A stretch of DNA of 64,000 nt from Bacteroidales bacterium (GCA_020636845.1 JACJXD010000004.1:124001-188000); one strand, 5' to 3'. Positions 52,368 through 63,071 are shown, counted from the stretch's first letter. The notes: a model not told the origin generated them from the sequence alone. Translations and numbers: made by a program.

Positions 52368-55208
52368 ATGAAATATAATCTGGATCTGCTAAAGCAGAAA
52401 ATCAGTAAGTATTTGTTAAACTTATCGTTTCGTAAAAAGATATTAATCCTTTTTGTTGGAGTTACCTCTCTTGTTATTTTCGTACTATTAATATTTGTCA
52501 GCTTCGAATTTAAAACTCGTTCGGTAGATGCGGCTATCGAAAAAATGAATGCAACCGCCGAAAAAAATGCGTTAAGCATTCAAAACGATCTTGAAATCAA
52601 CCTATATACAACGCGTTCTCTTTCGCAAGTATGCAAAGAAAACAAATATTTAAACGATAGTTTATTCCCTTATTTAAAAAGATTATACAGTAATATTCTA
52701 GGCAATAACCCTAATATTTTATCGGTATGGGATAGTTGGGAAATGAAATTTCTCGACCCTAGTTATCCTAAAGATTATGGAAGATTCCGCGTTGTAGTTT
52801 GGAGAAATAGCGGAGCTATACAGGCAATTACCGATACTATATATAAAACCGATTCTCCTGATTATGCCTGGTTAAAAAAAGAAAAAACAGAAAGCCTCGA
52901 AGAACCCTACTTTGATTCTTATGACAATGACCCTTCCCAACAGGTATTAATGACCAGCTTAGTAGTCCCCAATATCATTGACGATAAATTTGCCGGGGTT
53001 GTTGGTGTTGATATTCCCTTAACATATTATTATGATTATATAAGGACTTTAACACCATACAAAGGGAGCTATGCTATTCTGCTTTCGTCAAAAATGAAAT
53101 TTATTGCTCACCCCGATAAAGATCTTATTGGCGAAGATGCTCTGGTATATTATGGTAATTTCTTCGAAAAGGAGAATTTGCAAGAAAAGGTTGCCAACGC
53201 AACAGGTGGTTTCTTCGAAGACAAAGATGCTAATGGAAAAAACTGGTTTGTTTCCTATAAACCCATTACCGTAGGCAACTGCCCACAGGCATGGTCGCTC
53301 GTTGTATTCGTTCCAAAATCTGTGGTTCTAAATGAATCTACCTCCGTTTTTTGGAAAACACTAATTCTCGGTATCATTGCCATTATATTAATAATTCTTC
53401 TTGTACTTTACTTTTCTGATATTTTTGTGTTGAAACCAATTGGCGCTGTTTCGCAAATGCTGCTTCGCTTATCGAAAGGACATATTTCGCATGAAATGAA
53501 AGTATCAGCCAAAAGCAGCGACGAATTAGGAAACATGGCTAATTTTCTCAACCTTACCGTAGATGGACTTGCCAATAAAGTTGAATTTGCAGAAGAAATT
53601 GGAAAGGGAAACTATAATGCAACTATACAGGTATTAAGCAACGATGACGTATTAGGCGAATCGCTTATTAACATGGCCAAAAATCTTCAAAGGGCAAAAG
53701 AGGAGGAGGAAAAAAGACACGAAGAAGAAGAAAAAAGGCAATGGTCTAATCAGGGACTGGCCAACTTCAGTGAAATTCTTCGCCAATACAATCACGATCT
53801 TGAACTATTAGGTTCGAATATTCTTAGCAATTTGGTTAACTACCTTGGGGCTATTCAGGGAGGACTTTTCATTCTCAACAACGATGATGCCGCTAAACCG
53901 TATTTTCAACTTCTCGCGGCTTACGCTTATAACCGAAAAAAATTTATCGAAAAACAAATAGCAATAGGCGAAGGCTTGGTAGGAACCTGTGCTATCGAAA
54001 AGCAGACCATTTACCTTGAGCAAGTTCCCGAAAATTACATAACCATTTCTTCAGGATTAGGAGAGGCAAAACCTCGATCGCTGCTCATTGTTCCCCTTAA
54101 AGTTGAAGAAAATGTGCTGGGTGTAATAGAACTAGCTTCGTTTAATAAATTCGAAAAGTATAAAATTGAATTTGTTGAGCAAATCGGATTAAGTATTGCG
54201 CAAACAATTACCTCGGTTCAAACAAATATCCGGACAACCGAATTGCTGGAAAGAACACAACAGCAGGCTGAAGAAATGAGGGCTCAGGAAGAAGAGGTCA
54301 GGCAAAACCTTGAAGAACTGGCTACCATTAAGGAAGAGTTGGAAAAGCGTAACGAAGAAATGCAGGAAAATCAAAATGCACTATCATGGGAAAAAACGCT
54401 TCTCGACAGCCTACTCAACTATCTCCCCGACAAAATCTACTTTAAAGATCTAAAAAGTCGTTTTATTAAGGCAAGCAAGTCAACATTGCGCTTTTTTGGA
54501 ATGGAGAAAGAGGCAGAACTTATGGGGAAATCGGACTTCGACTTTTTTGACGAGGAACATGCACGTCCTGCGTACGAGGACGAACAACGCATTATTCGTA
54601 CCGATACTCCCGTAATTGGTATTGTTGAGAAAGAAACTATGGCCGACGGGCGGTTTACTTGGGCAGAAACTTCAAAGCTGCCGCTCAAAACCGAAAATGG
54701 AGAAATTATTGGAACCTTTGGAATTACCCGTGATATTACTGCTTCAAAACTAATGGAAGAAGAAATTTCGCTTAAAGACGAAAACGTTTCTGCCATCCAA
54801 CGCGATTTGGAAAAGAAAGTTGCCGAAAATAAAGCCTTATTCGAAGCCATTTCAAATTCAACGTATGTAATTGAGTACACTCCTGATGGTTACGTTAGTT
54901 TTATCAACGATGCTTACCTAAACCTATTAAACATACAGGCTGCCGATATCATTGGGAAACATCACTCATTTCAAATAGATTTTACCGAAGAACAACGGAA
55001 TAAATACAAACAATTTTGGGGAAATTTAAATAACGGTATGATTCAACAGGAAACGTATAAATTCACTCTAAACGACAAAACATACCTGTTTTACGAAACA
55101 TACACTCCTGTTAAAGATGCCAACGGTAAAGTTTATAAAATTCTAAAAATTGCCGTAAACATAAGCCACTTGCTCAACGATAATAACGCGGACAATTCAG
55201 GAAAATAG
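52368..55208 (+). CDS. Cache-HAMP-GAF-PAS-PAS sensory protein without kinase domain
   Basis: 946 residues. TM1 (about 24-45), an extracellular double-Cache-type sensor domain (46-320), TM2 (about 326-350), HAMP (353-405), then an EEEEKR-rich linker, a GAF domain (about 480-612), a long coiled coil (620-680: 'QAEEMRAQEEEVRQNLEELA'), PAS1 (about 680-800, 'LPDKIYFKDLKSRFIKA' and 'GTFGITRDITASKLMEEE') and PAS2 (about 820-935), ending 'LKIAVNISHLLNDNNADNSGK'. There is no HisKA, HATPase, GGDEF, cyclase or methyl-accepting domain, and the stop codon is followed by an unrelated gene, so the output must pass to a partner. The upstream cyclase and stress proteins are the nearest candidates. Confidence 0.88.
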   Translation: MKYNLDLLKQKISKYLLNLSFRKKILILFVGVTSLVIFVLLIFVSFEFKTRSVDAAIEKMNATAEKNALSIQNDLEINLYTTRSLSQVCKENKYLNDSLFPYLKRLYSNILGNNPNILSVWDSWEMKFLDPSYPKDYGRFRVVVWRNSGAIQAITDTIYKTDSPDYAWLKKEKTESLEEPYFDSYDNDPSQQVLMTSLVVPNIIDDKFAGVVGVDIPLTYYYDYIRTLTPYKGSYAILLSSKMKFIAHPDKDLIGEDALVYYGNFFEKENLQEKVANATGGFFEDKDANGKNWFVSYKPITVGNCPQAWSLVVFVPKSVVLNESTSVFWKTLILGIIAIILIILLVLYFSDIFVLKPIGAVSQMLLRLSKGHISHEMKVSAKSSDELGNMANFLNLTVDGLANKVEFAEEIGKGNYNATIQVLSNDDVLGESLINMAKNLQRAKEEEEKRHEEEEKRQWSNQGLANFSEILRQYNHDLELLGSNILSNLVNYLGAIQGGLFILNNDDAAKPYFQLLAAYAYNRKKFIEKQIAIGEGLVGTCAIEKQTIYLEQVPENYITISSGLGEAKPRSLLIVPLKVEENVLGVIELASFNKFEKYKIEFVEQIGLSIAQTITSVQTNIRTTELLERTQQQAEEMRAQEEEVRQNLEELATIKEELEKRNEEMQENQNALSWEKTLLDSLLNYLPDKIYFKDLKSRFIKASKSTLRFFGMEKEAELMGKSDFDFFDEEHARPAYEDEQRIIRTDTPVIGIVEKETMADGRFTWAETSKLPLKTENGEIIGTFGITRDITASKLMEEEISLKDENVSAIQRDLEKKVAENKALFEAISNSTYVIEYTPDGYVSFINDAYLNLLNIQAADIIGKHHSFQIDFTEEQRNKYKQFWGNLNNGMIQQETYKFTLNDKTYLFYETYTPVKDANGKVYKILKIAVNISHLLNDNNADNSGK

Positions 55209-55348
55209 GACGAATTTAACTCTCCATTATCCAACTCATATCGGTTTTCTGTCGATAAAAATTCGAAGTTTATCTTTAATTACTGCCTAAACATCTATTC
55301 TATTTGTATTCAACTATATGTATGCAGATATTTGCCTGCAAATAGTGA

Positions 55349-56695
55349 ATGCTTATGAACTTAAAAACATTACTTATCCGAACTATCCTAGTTGTTGGTA
55401 CAACAAGTTTATTCTATCCGGCATTTTCGCAAGAAAATACGGCAACGGAATGGGATCTTAACAAGTGTATAAACTATGCGCTAGAACATAACATCCAAGT
55501 TAACAGCAAAAAGTTGGACGTTGAAACCCAAAAAGTAAACCTAAATCAAAGCAAATCGGACAGGCTTCCGAATGTAAGCGCTTCCGTTTCGGAGAATTTT
55601 AACAACTCAAAAAAAATTACCAATAACACTTATGGAGCATGGGATCCCAACACAAGTACAGCATTTTCGGTAAGTTCATCCCTTACTCTTTTCGAAGGAA
55701 ATAGCATTACAAACGGAATTAAAAAAAGTATGCTCAACCTAGATATGGCAAATCTTGATGTTGAAATTACTCAAAACTCTATAATTCTTTCTATTACGCA
55801 AGCATACTTAAATGTACTATACGCAAAGGAAACGGTGGATTACACCAACGAAATGGTAGCCGCTTCGGAAAAAGAAGTTGAGCGCACCCGTGAACTTTAC
55901 AAAGCCGGTTCTGCCTCTAAATTAGATTTGGTACAAATGGAGTCGCAATTTTCGAGCGATAAGTACTCGCTGGTACTTGCCGAAAACGAGTTGAACTCAA
56001 AAACTACCGATTTAAAACAACTTTTGGAAATTCCAGTTGTCGATACTTTTAAGGTTTCCTTTCCGGAAGTAACATTAACCGAAAGTCTTACGATGCTACC
56101 TAGTAAAACCGATGCTTATAATACGGCTTTATCTACAAGACCCGAGATAAAATCGAGTCAACTAAGCAAAAATATTGCTGAGTTGAATCTTAAAATTGCC
56201 AAAGCGGGCTATTATCCCAGTTTAACTATGAGTGCCGGGCTGTCGGCTAACTATTCCAGCAATTCGATAGGAAGTTTTAGTAATCAGATTTCCGACGGAC
56301 AAATTCAAAGACTTGGCGTTGCTCTTAACATTCCTATTTTCAGCAAAAATACTAACAGAAATTCGGTACAGTTATCGAAAATTAGTATTTCCCAAGCAGA
56401 ATTATCGCAACAGGAAACGGAAAAAAACTTACTACAAACAGTGGAAACCGTTTACCTAAACGCCGACGCCAGCGTCAGCCGGTACAACTCTGCTACAGAA
56501 CAATTAAAATCGGCAACCGAGAGCCTACAACCTATCCGAAGAGCAGTTTAACCTAGGAATGATAAACGTAGTAGAACTTTTAAAAGCAAAAACATCGTAC
56601 CTAAATGCAAAATCAAATTTATTCAATCCAAATACGCAGCAATACTAAATAAAAAGATACTCGACTTTTACATGGGCAAAACAATAACATTATAA
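55349..56695 (+). pseudogene. TolC-like outer membrane efflux protein with two frameshifts
   Basis: The first frame reads 400 residues: signal peptide, 'WDLNKCINYALEHNIQVNSKKLDVETQK' and two OEP repeats ('QAYLNVLYAKETVDYTNEMVAASEKEVERTRELYKAGSASKLD'). A one-base shift near 56531-56537 restores 'SEEQFNLGMINVVELLKAKT', and a second near 56621-56627 restores 'SKYAAILNKKILDFYMGKT' and a TAA at 56693-56695. The rebuilt protein is about 447 residues, normal for TolC. It is the outer-membrane channel of the MacAB-type exporter encoded next. Missense decay is not seen; only the frame is broken. Confidence 0.8.
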
Positions 56696-56706
56696 AATAC
56701 ACAACA

Positions 56707-57983
56707 ATGAAAAAGAAAATTTTAATAATAAGTGCCATTGTTATTGTGGTAATAATATTAGCCGCTATTATTTTTACCAGAGGGAAAAAGGAAACTATAA
56801 AAATTGAAACAAGCACGGTTTCGTACGGCAATATTAAAAACACAGTAACAGCAACTGGAACCGTTGAACCAATCGACCAAATTGATGTTGGTACTCAGGT
56901 TTCCGGCGTTATCAACAAAATTTACGTTGATTATAACGATGTTGTAAAAAAAGGACAGCTGCTAGCTGAACTGGACCGTTCCACGTTAAAGGCAATGGAG
57001 TTGCAAGCAAAGGCAAGCCTATCGTCAGCCGAAAACGAACTTCATTACCGCGAACAAAACTATAACCGTATTAAAAAACTTTACGAAGGTACAATGGTTA
57101 GCGAAACCGATTATGAAGATGCTGAATATCAGTATAAAAATGCCAAAACAAACTACGAACAGTTAAAATCAAAACTAGAACAGGCCGAAGTAAACCTTTC
57201 CTATGCCTATATTTACTCGCCCATTAACGGAGTAATTTTGAACCGAAGTGTAGAGGAAGGGCAAACTGTTGCTGCCAGCTTTAGTACGCCTACCCTATTT
57301 TCCATAGCGCGCGATTTAACCAAAATGCAGGTTGAAGCCGATGTTGACGAAGCCGATATAGGACAAGTAAAACTAAATCAGCAGGTTAACTTTACCGTTG
57401 ATGCTTACCCCGATGATACTTTTCCCGGACAAGTAACGCAAATAAGGCTAGAACCAACCGTTTCTTCCAATGTTGTTACATACACCGTAATCATTGAAGC
57501 TCCCAATAAAGACTTAAAGTTAATGCCAGGCTTAACGGCTAGCGTCGAAATTGTTACCCAAGAAGCAAAAAACGTGTTAATGATTCCTCCAAAGGCTCTA
57601 CAATTTGAACCAACCCAAGAGTTAGCATCGGAATACACAATAAAACAATTTCCAGAACCAGGGCAAGGCAAACCCAAAGGGGACCTTAAAAACACAAACC
57701 AGCAATGGAACAATCAAATGGCGAATTTAACCGTCCTCCTATGGGTCCGGATATGAAAAATGCTAAAACTGGTTTGGGTAAAAAAGGAAATGAAATTGAG
57801 CCGCGTATGGTTGAAACCGGCATGGACGATGAAGTAAACATCGAAATAAAAAGAGGGTTAAACGATGGAGATAGCGTAATTATTGGTACTTCAAAAGTTC
57901 AAATCAGCAAAAATAAAACTTCTCAGAGTGGTAGTCCATTTATGCCAAAACCTCCACAACGTAACAACAAAAAAGGAAAATAA
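56707..57983 (+). pseudogene. MacA-like membrane fusion protein with one frameshift
   Basis: HlyD-family adaptor linking the inner-membrane pump to TolC. From the ATG at 56707 it has a membrane anchor ('KKILIISAIVIVVIILAAIIF'), 'VEPIDQIDVGTQVSGVINKIYVDYNDVVKKGQLLAELD', a coiled hairpin (about residues 90-160) and 'YIYSPINGVILNRSVEEGQTVAASF' (lipoyl half). The frame breaks near 57,700, inside a Gln/Pro/Asn-rich linker, and continues in another frame from about 57,705 with 'EFNRPPMGPDMKN...RMVETGMDDEVNIEIKRGLNDGDSVIIG' to the TAA at 57983. Rebuilt length is about 425 residues. Confidence 0.8.
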
Positions 57984-57991
57984 CAGGAACG

Positions 57992-58745
57992 ATGGATCAT
58001 GAAATTCTTAAAATAGAGAACCTTAAGCGAAACTTTATAGTTGGAAGCGAAACGGTACATGCTCTAAAAGGTGTTTCCTTTAATGTAGAGCAAGGCGAAT
58101 TCCTTACAATTATGGGAGCCAGCGGTTCAGGCAAAACCACATTGCTAAACATACTAGGTTGCTTAGATAGCCCAACGGAAGGAACTTACTTACTCGACAA
58201 CATTTCCATTGCTTCGCTTCCCAAAAATGACCTAGCAAAGTTGCGTAATCAAAAAATTGGGTTTGTATTTCAATCATTCAACCTACTTGCCAGAACTACC
58301 GCTATAGAGAACGTTGAACTTCCTTTACTATACAATCCTAAAGTTTCAGCAAAGGAGCGCAAGGAAAGAGCCTATTGAAGCACTAAAAGCAGTTGGACTG
58401 GAACATAGAATGGATCACAAACCCAACCAACTATCTGGAGGACAACAGCAAAGAGTAGCAATTGCAAGAGCCTTAGTAAACGATCCGGTTATGATTCTTG
58501 CCGATGAAGCAACGGGAAATCTCGATACTAAGACCACTTACGAAATTATGAACCTATTTCAGGAACTTAATGGCAAAGGAAAAACCATTGTGTTCGTAAC
58601 CCACGAACCCGACATTGCTGCCATGAGCAAAAGAACTATAACACTACGCGATGGATTAATTATTGACGATAGCATTATAAAAGAACCACAAAAGGCATCT
58701 AAAGTTTTAAGCGAATTCCTTGCCAATAACAACATAGCACAATGA
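57992..58745 (+). pseudogene. MacB-type ABC transporter ATPase with one frameshift
   Basis: Domains read 'LKRNFIVGSETVHALKGVSFNVEQGEFLTIMGASGSGKTTLLNILG' (Walker A, residues about 39-46), '[25 protein letters not shown]' (Q-loop), then after a one-base shift near 58,372 '[50 protein letters not shown]' (signature and Walker B) and '[17 protein letters not shown]' (H-loop). An extra T would explain the break: 'ERAY' then 'EALK'. Total about 250 residues, normal. Its stop TGA (58743-58745) overlaps the permease ATG (58742-58744). Confidence 0.82.
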
Positions 58746-59963
58746 ACATCCAAATTTAATAAAAAAATAGCACTCGTTGCAATGGTAAGGAACAAAATGA
58801 GAACTTTCCTTACGATGCTGGGTATCATAATTGGAGTTGCATCGGTTATTGCCATGCTTGCCATAGGACAGGGGTCAAAAAAAAGCATTCAGGAACAAAT
58901 ATCGGGAATGGGAACAAATATGCTTTTTGTTCGACCAAACAGCGATATGCGTGAAGGTGTAAGAATGAATCCTAGCTCCATGCAAACATTAAAAGTAAAG
59001 GACATTAAAGCCATTCAACAAAATTGTCCCGAAGTTGCTGCTGTATCGCCGCAGGTTAGCACAAGCGGTCAGGCTATTTACGCATCCAAAAACTGGCCTA
59101 CGCAAGTACAGGGTGTTAGTTCCCAATACTTAACCATCCGGAAATTATCCATTAAAGAAGGTTCCATATTTTCGGAAAAGGACGTACTTCGTGCAGGAAA
59201 AGTTTGTGTGCTTGGACAAACAGTTATAGAAAATTTGTTTCCAGATGGAACTTCACCAATCGGCAAGACTATTCGTTTCAACAAAATTCCCTTCAAGGTT
59301 ATTGGTGTGCTAAGCGAAAAAGGTGAAAATACATTTGGACAAGATCAGGACGATATTATCCTTGCTCCATATACAACCATACAAAAAAGGTAATGGCAAC
59401 CACTTGGTTACAAAGCATTTTTGCCTCTGCAACGAGCGAAATTAACTTCGGATAAGGCTCTTACAGAAATTACCAGCGCCTTAAGAAAAAGTCATAAACT
59501 TAAGGATGCCGACGACGATGATTTTGAAGTTCGGTCTCAATCGGAACTTATAAGCACCTTTAGTTCTGTAACAAACATGCTAACCATTCTTCTCGCTGCT
59601 ATTGCAAGTATTTCGTTGGTTGTAGGTGGCATTGGCATTATGAACATAATGTTTGTATCGGTAACCGAGCGAACCCGTGAAATTGGATTGCGCATGGCAA
59701 TTGGCGGAAGGGAATAGATATAATGCTACAATTCCTTATTGAAGTTTGTTATGATTAGCGTTGCCGGTGGTTTTCTGGGTATAATGCTAGGTTTTATTGC
59801 GTCGTTTGGGGTTTCTTCAATTCTCGGATGGCCAGTAGCAATAACATCTGCATCCATTATAATTTCCTTTATGGTTTGCGTAGTTACCGGCGTTTTCTTC
59901 GGTTGGTATCCAGCCCGAAAAGCCTCGTACTTAGATCCTATTGAAGCCTTACGTTACGAATAG
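58742..59963 (+). pseudogene. MacB-type FtsX-domain permease with at least five frameshifts
   Basis: Start ATG 58742 overlaps the ATPase stop. It reads 'MNIQ', shifts, then 'FNKKIALVAMVRNKMRTFLTMLGIIIGVASVIAMLAIGQGSKKSIQEQISGMGTNMLFV' (TM1 and the MacB periplasmic region), ending near 59393. After shifts near 59390 and 59450 '[23 protein letters not shown]...[20 protein letters not shown]' is restored. Two more shifts near 59710 and 59735 lead to 'FVMISVAGGFLGIMLGFIASFGVSSILGW...FFGWYPARKASYLDPIEALRYE', the typical FtsX-domain end. Rebuilt length about 405 residues, as expected. Amino-acid matches between breaks are strong, which fits recent inactivation or base-calling indels. Confidence 0.8.
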
Positions 59964-59985
59964 TTAAACTTTAAAATCAAAAAAA

Positions 59986-60392
59986 ATGAAAAAGATTTAT
60001 TTTTGAGTATTATTGCTTTACTAAGCGTTAGTTCAGTAAAAAGCACAGCAACCCGACATGGCTAAAATGAAGCCTTCGGAAATGGCAGCACAAACAGTTT
60101 TAGATTTGTCAAAGGAAATGGTTATCGACGTACCAATTCAAGACTCCTAAAAGTTGTTTTTGAGAATTTCTTTACCGAAATGAAAGCAGGACACAGAATC
60201 TGGAGAACGTCCTGATATGACAAAAATGGAGAACAATCAGGATAAAAAGTAAAAGCACTGCTAACCAAGGAACAGTACAAGGTTTACCAGAAATACATGG
60301 AAGAACGTAAACCTCAAAAACGTGGACCAAAAGGCCCTGAAGGACAAAGACCCGAAGGAAATATGCAACCCCCACAACGAGGGAATTTCTGA
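59986..60392 (+). pseudogene. Small Spy/DUF4890-like periplasmic protein with several frameshifts
   Basis: From the ATG at 59986 the pieces read, in different frames, 'MKKIY' then 'LSIIALLSVSSV' (signal), 'KAQQPDMAKMKPSEMAAQTV', 'LDLSKEMVIDVPIQDS', 'VFENFFTEMKAGQ', 'ESGERPDMTKMEN' and 'VKALLTKEQYKVYQKYMEERKPQKRGPKGPEGQ', then a TGA at 60390-60392. The LTKEQYKVYQKYM helix and length (about 130 residues) match the Spy/CpxP-like periplasmic family often found near efflux and two-component genes in Bacteroidota. At least four indels in 400 bases make the gene non-translatable as given. Confidence 0.65.
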
Positions 60393-60404
60393 TAAGAACA
60401 CTCC

Positions 60405-61460
60405 ATGATAAACTATAATAAAAAAACACGAACAACAGCCATAGTAGCCCTACATGCACTTGTGTGGGGCTTATGGTTTGCCGCCCCTGTTATTTTTTTC
60501 CGTTAACAGGTTTCACCCCAACTCCGAGCCTAAAGAGATAATGACGAATTTCATCATTTGGATTCCCATGACATTCTCTCTAATTCTTTTTTACCTGAAC
60601 TACGCTGTTCTAATAAATAAACTTCTTTTCAGCAAAAAAAAATTACATGGTTTATCATTATTAACATACTGGTAATTGTACTATTCTCTTACCTCTCCGA
60701 CATTTTAAGAAACTTCTTTCTCTCCGAAGATTTTACTAAGCATCCACGCCCACCAATAGGATTCGTGTTTGGATTACATAACTTTTCATTTCTATTCATT
60801 GTTAGCATTAGCGTAGCAATAAAAACGACTGGACGATGGTTCGTTACCGAAAATCAACGTAAAATACTCGAAAACGAAAATCTTAAGTCGGAATTAAACA
60901 ACCTTAAAATGCAGTTAAACCCGCATTTTTCTTCAATACATTAAATAACATTTACTCGCTAATTCAAACGGCCCCGATAAAGCACAGGAATCGGTACACG
61001 GACTTGCTAAGTTAATGCGCTATATGCTTTACGAAACCGACGAGGAGCGGGTATCGCTTAACGGAGAGGTTGAAATAATGAAAAACTACATAGCCTTGAT
61101 GCAACTCCGTTTATCCAACAATGTTAAAGTTGATACACTTTTCGAATTGGAAAATCCTTCGGCAACAATAAACCAATCCTATTTATCCCTTTGGTTGAAA
61201 ACTCCTTTAAACATGGGACTAGTCCAACGGAAGATTCTGAAATAAAAATATTTATGCAGGAGAAAAACAGAATTCTTACCTTTGAAACGTATAATACCAA
61301 TTTTCCGCAAAAGTACGAAAACGACGACCAGAACGGAAACAAGGGTATTGGCCTCGAAAACTTGCAAAAACGGCTATCGCTAATTTATCCCGGAAAATAC
61401 TCGTTTACCCGAGGATACGAAAATAAAATGTTCCACGTAAAAGTGGTATTGCAACTATGA
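60405..61460 (+). pseudogene. LytS-type histidine kinase with about five frameshifts
   Basis: Starting at the ATG 60405, fragments give several membrane segments ('ALHALVWGLWFAAPVIFF', 'IWIPMTFSLILFYLNYAVLINKLLF', 'ILVIVLFSYLSD', 'NFSFLFIVSISVAI'), then the PF06580 kinase core: 'LNNLKMQLNPHFFFNTLNNIYSLIQ' (phosphoacceptor His in NPHF, rebuilt across a shift near 60,930), 'AKLMRYMLYETDEERVSLNGEVEIMKNYIALMQLRL', 'PLVENSFKHGTSPTEDS' (N-box) and 'GNKGIGLENLQKRLSLIYPGKYS' (G-box). Shifts lie near 60,500, 60,640 (in an A9 run), 60,930, 60,975 and 61,180. Its TGA (61458-61460) overlaps the response-regulator ATG, the usual coupling of such pairs. Confidence 0.8.
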
Positions 61461-62182
61461 GAACCCTGCATTGTATAATTGTTGATGACGAGCCTCTTGC
61501 CCTCGATTTAATAGAAGGGTACGTAAAAAAAACACCTTTCCTTGAATTGATGGGCAGGTTTAACTCGCCATACCAAGCTCTACAACTGCTAAACACTACC
61601 AGTATAGACGTAGTATTCATCGACATTCAAATGCCCGGTTTAAACGGTATCGAATTTAGTAAGGTAATTCAAAACGGACCAAAAATTATTTTTACCACAG
61701 CTTACAGCCAGTACGCCCTAGAAGGTTTTAAAGTGGACGCTCTCGATTACCTGGTAAAACCTTTCAACTATCAAGAATTTTTAAAGGCAGCCAACAAAGC
61801 GCTTACATGGTTTGGATTAGTTGAGAAGCAATCGGACGACAAACAGGAAACAACGGAAACCTCCATTTTTGTAAAGTCGGATTACAAGTTGCAAAAAGTC
61901 GATTTCGATAAAATACTTTACATTGAAGGTTTAAAGGATTACGTAAAAATATACTTAACCGATCAACCCAAGCCCATTTTATCGTTAATGACACTAAAAT
62001 CGCTTGAGGAAAAACTTCCGGCTACCCAGTTCATGCGTATACATCGGTCGTACATTGTTAGCCTAAATAAAATAACCACCATCGAGCGAAGCCGTATTGT
62101 TTTTGGCTCCACCTACATTCCAATAGCCGAAGGCTACAAGGATAAGTTTCAGGAGTTTTTGGATAAAAGGTTTCTAGGTTAA
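61457..62182 (+). CDS. LytTR-family response regulator
   Basis: 241 residues, intact. The receiver domain has 'CIIVDDEPLALDLIEGYVKKTPFLELMGRF', 'VDVVFIDIQMPGLNGIEFSKVI' (phospho-Asp near residue 55), 'TTAYSQYALEGFKVDALDYLVKPFN' (Thr and Lys) and the C-terminal DNA-binding LytTR domain ('IFVKSDYKLQKVDFDKILYIEGLKDYVKIYL', 'QFMRIHRSYIVSLNKITTIER'). It is the cognate partner of the LytS-type kinase upstream (ATG overlapping its TGA) and probably regulates the efflux genes or membrane stress. Its 3' end overlaps the convergent GNAT gene by 9 bases. Confidence 0.92.
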   Translation: MRTLHCIIVDDEPLALDLIEGYVKKTPFLELMGRFNSPYQALQLLNTTSIDVVFIDIQMPGLNGIEFSKVIQNGPKIIFTTAYSQYALEGFKVDALDYLVKPFNYQEFLKAANKALTWFGLVEKQSDDKQETTETSIFVKSDYKLQKVDFDKILYIEGLKDYVKIYLTDQPKPILSLMTLKSLEEKLPATQFMRIHRSYIVSLNKITTIERSRIVFGSTYIPIAEGYKDKFQEFLDKRFLG

Positions 62183-63031
62183 CATTTTAACCATCTCAAA
62201 CTGTTTTCCCCGAAGGGGAATACCATTGTTTTCCATTAATGCTGTTATTGAATAGCAGGAGATTTCAGAATTTATAAGTTTTATGCTGCTGTACCTGTTC
62301 CTTTTCAACAATTCCTTTAGTATTGCCGTTGCAACACCTTGCCTTCTATTTGTTTTTTCAACAGCCAGTTGCGTAATATCACCTGTAGTTGGTTCAATAA
62401 TTCCGTAACCCAACAGAGTATTTCCTCTTGTTGCCCCAATTACAACGAAATCGTCGGGTTTACGATATATCGATTCAAAAGAGTTCTGCCACGACGGAGC
62501 ATAATCCCACCATTTTGAAACATTCTTTAAATCGCTTAAGGTTATTTCGCCAATTAAGCATTCCGAACGAAGATCCTCACTTTTTAAAGTCAAACTTGAC
62601 ATTTGCTGGCTAAAATAGTTAAACTCCCTTGTAACCGAAAAACCCTGTTTGGCATATACCGACACGGCCGATTTGTTGTGTTGCAACACCTCAAGTAAAT
62701 ATTGCGATATACCCGCTTTTACAAGCATTGGTATCGACTTTTCGAAAACTCTCGATGCCAAACCCTGTCCTCGGTACTCCTTTATGGTTCCGGTACCCGT
62801 ATCATACGCTGTTTTTAACCCGTTAAAAGTTCCTATTCCGTTAAAGGTAAAACTAACCAGCGCATCATTATCGAATGCCCCAAACGATAGTTCCGGAACA
62901 AATCCCCTGCGATGTAACATTCGTGCAAGTTCAGCCCTGTTAACTTGAATATCGTACTCGGAAAATGCACTCGAAAAGGCAGCATACAATTCGTCAAACT
63001 TTAATGTGCCAAGCGATCTATACTCTATCAT
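62174..63031 (-). CDS. GNAT family N-acetyltransferase
   Basis: 285 residues. 'GTGTIKEYRGQGLASRVFEKSIPMLVKAGISQYLLEVLQHNKSAVSVYAKQGFSV' is the acetyl-CoA-binding motif A/B of GNAT (RGxG/QGLA, residues about 85-135), preceded by an N-terminal beta/helix region. A second GNAT-like half follows ('LAVEKTNRRQGVATAILKELLKRNRYSS', about 223-250, with R-R-x-G-x-A), so it is a two-domain tandem GNAT. Cytosolic; substrate unknown. It converges with the LytTR regulator with a 9-base overlap. The strand downstream has no other gene. Confidence 0.87.
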   Translation of the reverse strand: MIEYRSLGTLKFDELYAAFSSAFSEYDIQVNRAELARMLHRRGFVPELSFGAFDNDALVSFTFNGIGTFNGLKTAYDTGTGTIKEYRGQGLASRVFEKSIPMLVKAGISQYLLEVLQHNKSAVSVYAKQGFSVTREFNYFSQQMSSLTLKSEDLRSECLIGEITLSDLKNVSKWWDYAPSWQNSFESIYRKPDDFVVIGATRGNTLLGYGIIEPTTGDITQLAVEKTNRRQGVATAILKELLKRNRYSSIKLINSEISCYSITALMENNGIPLRGKQFEMVKMLT

Positions 63032-63071
63032 TTTTTATTTATGAATCCAATCGTCAACTTTGGTTTAAAAC

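Noticed and set aside
52368..55208. Hybrid histidine kinase call for the large sensor
   Set aside because: No His-box, N-box or G-box motif is present; the protein ends after the second PAS domain.
60405..61460. Programmed ribosomal frameshifting as the cause of the broken efflux/kinase frames
   Set aside because: The shifts are many, vary in direction and lack slippery heptamers followed by a stem-loop or pseudoknot; indels explain them better.
62200..62222. CCCC-GAA-GGGG hairpin near the LytTR/GNAT 3' overlap as a terminator
   Set aside because: It lies within the GNAT coding sequence and neither strand has a following T run.
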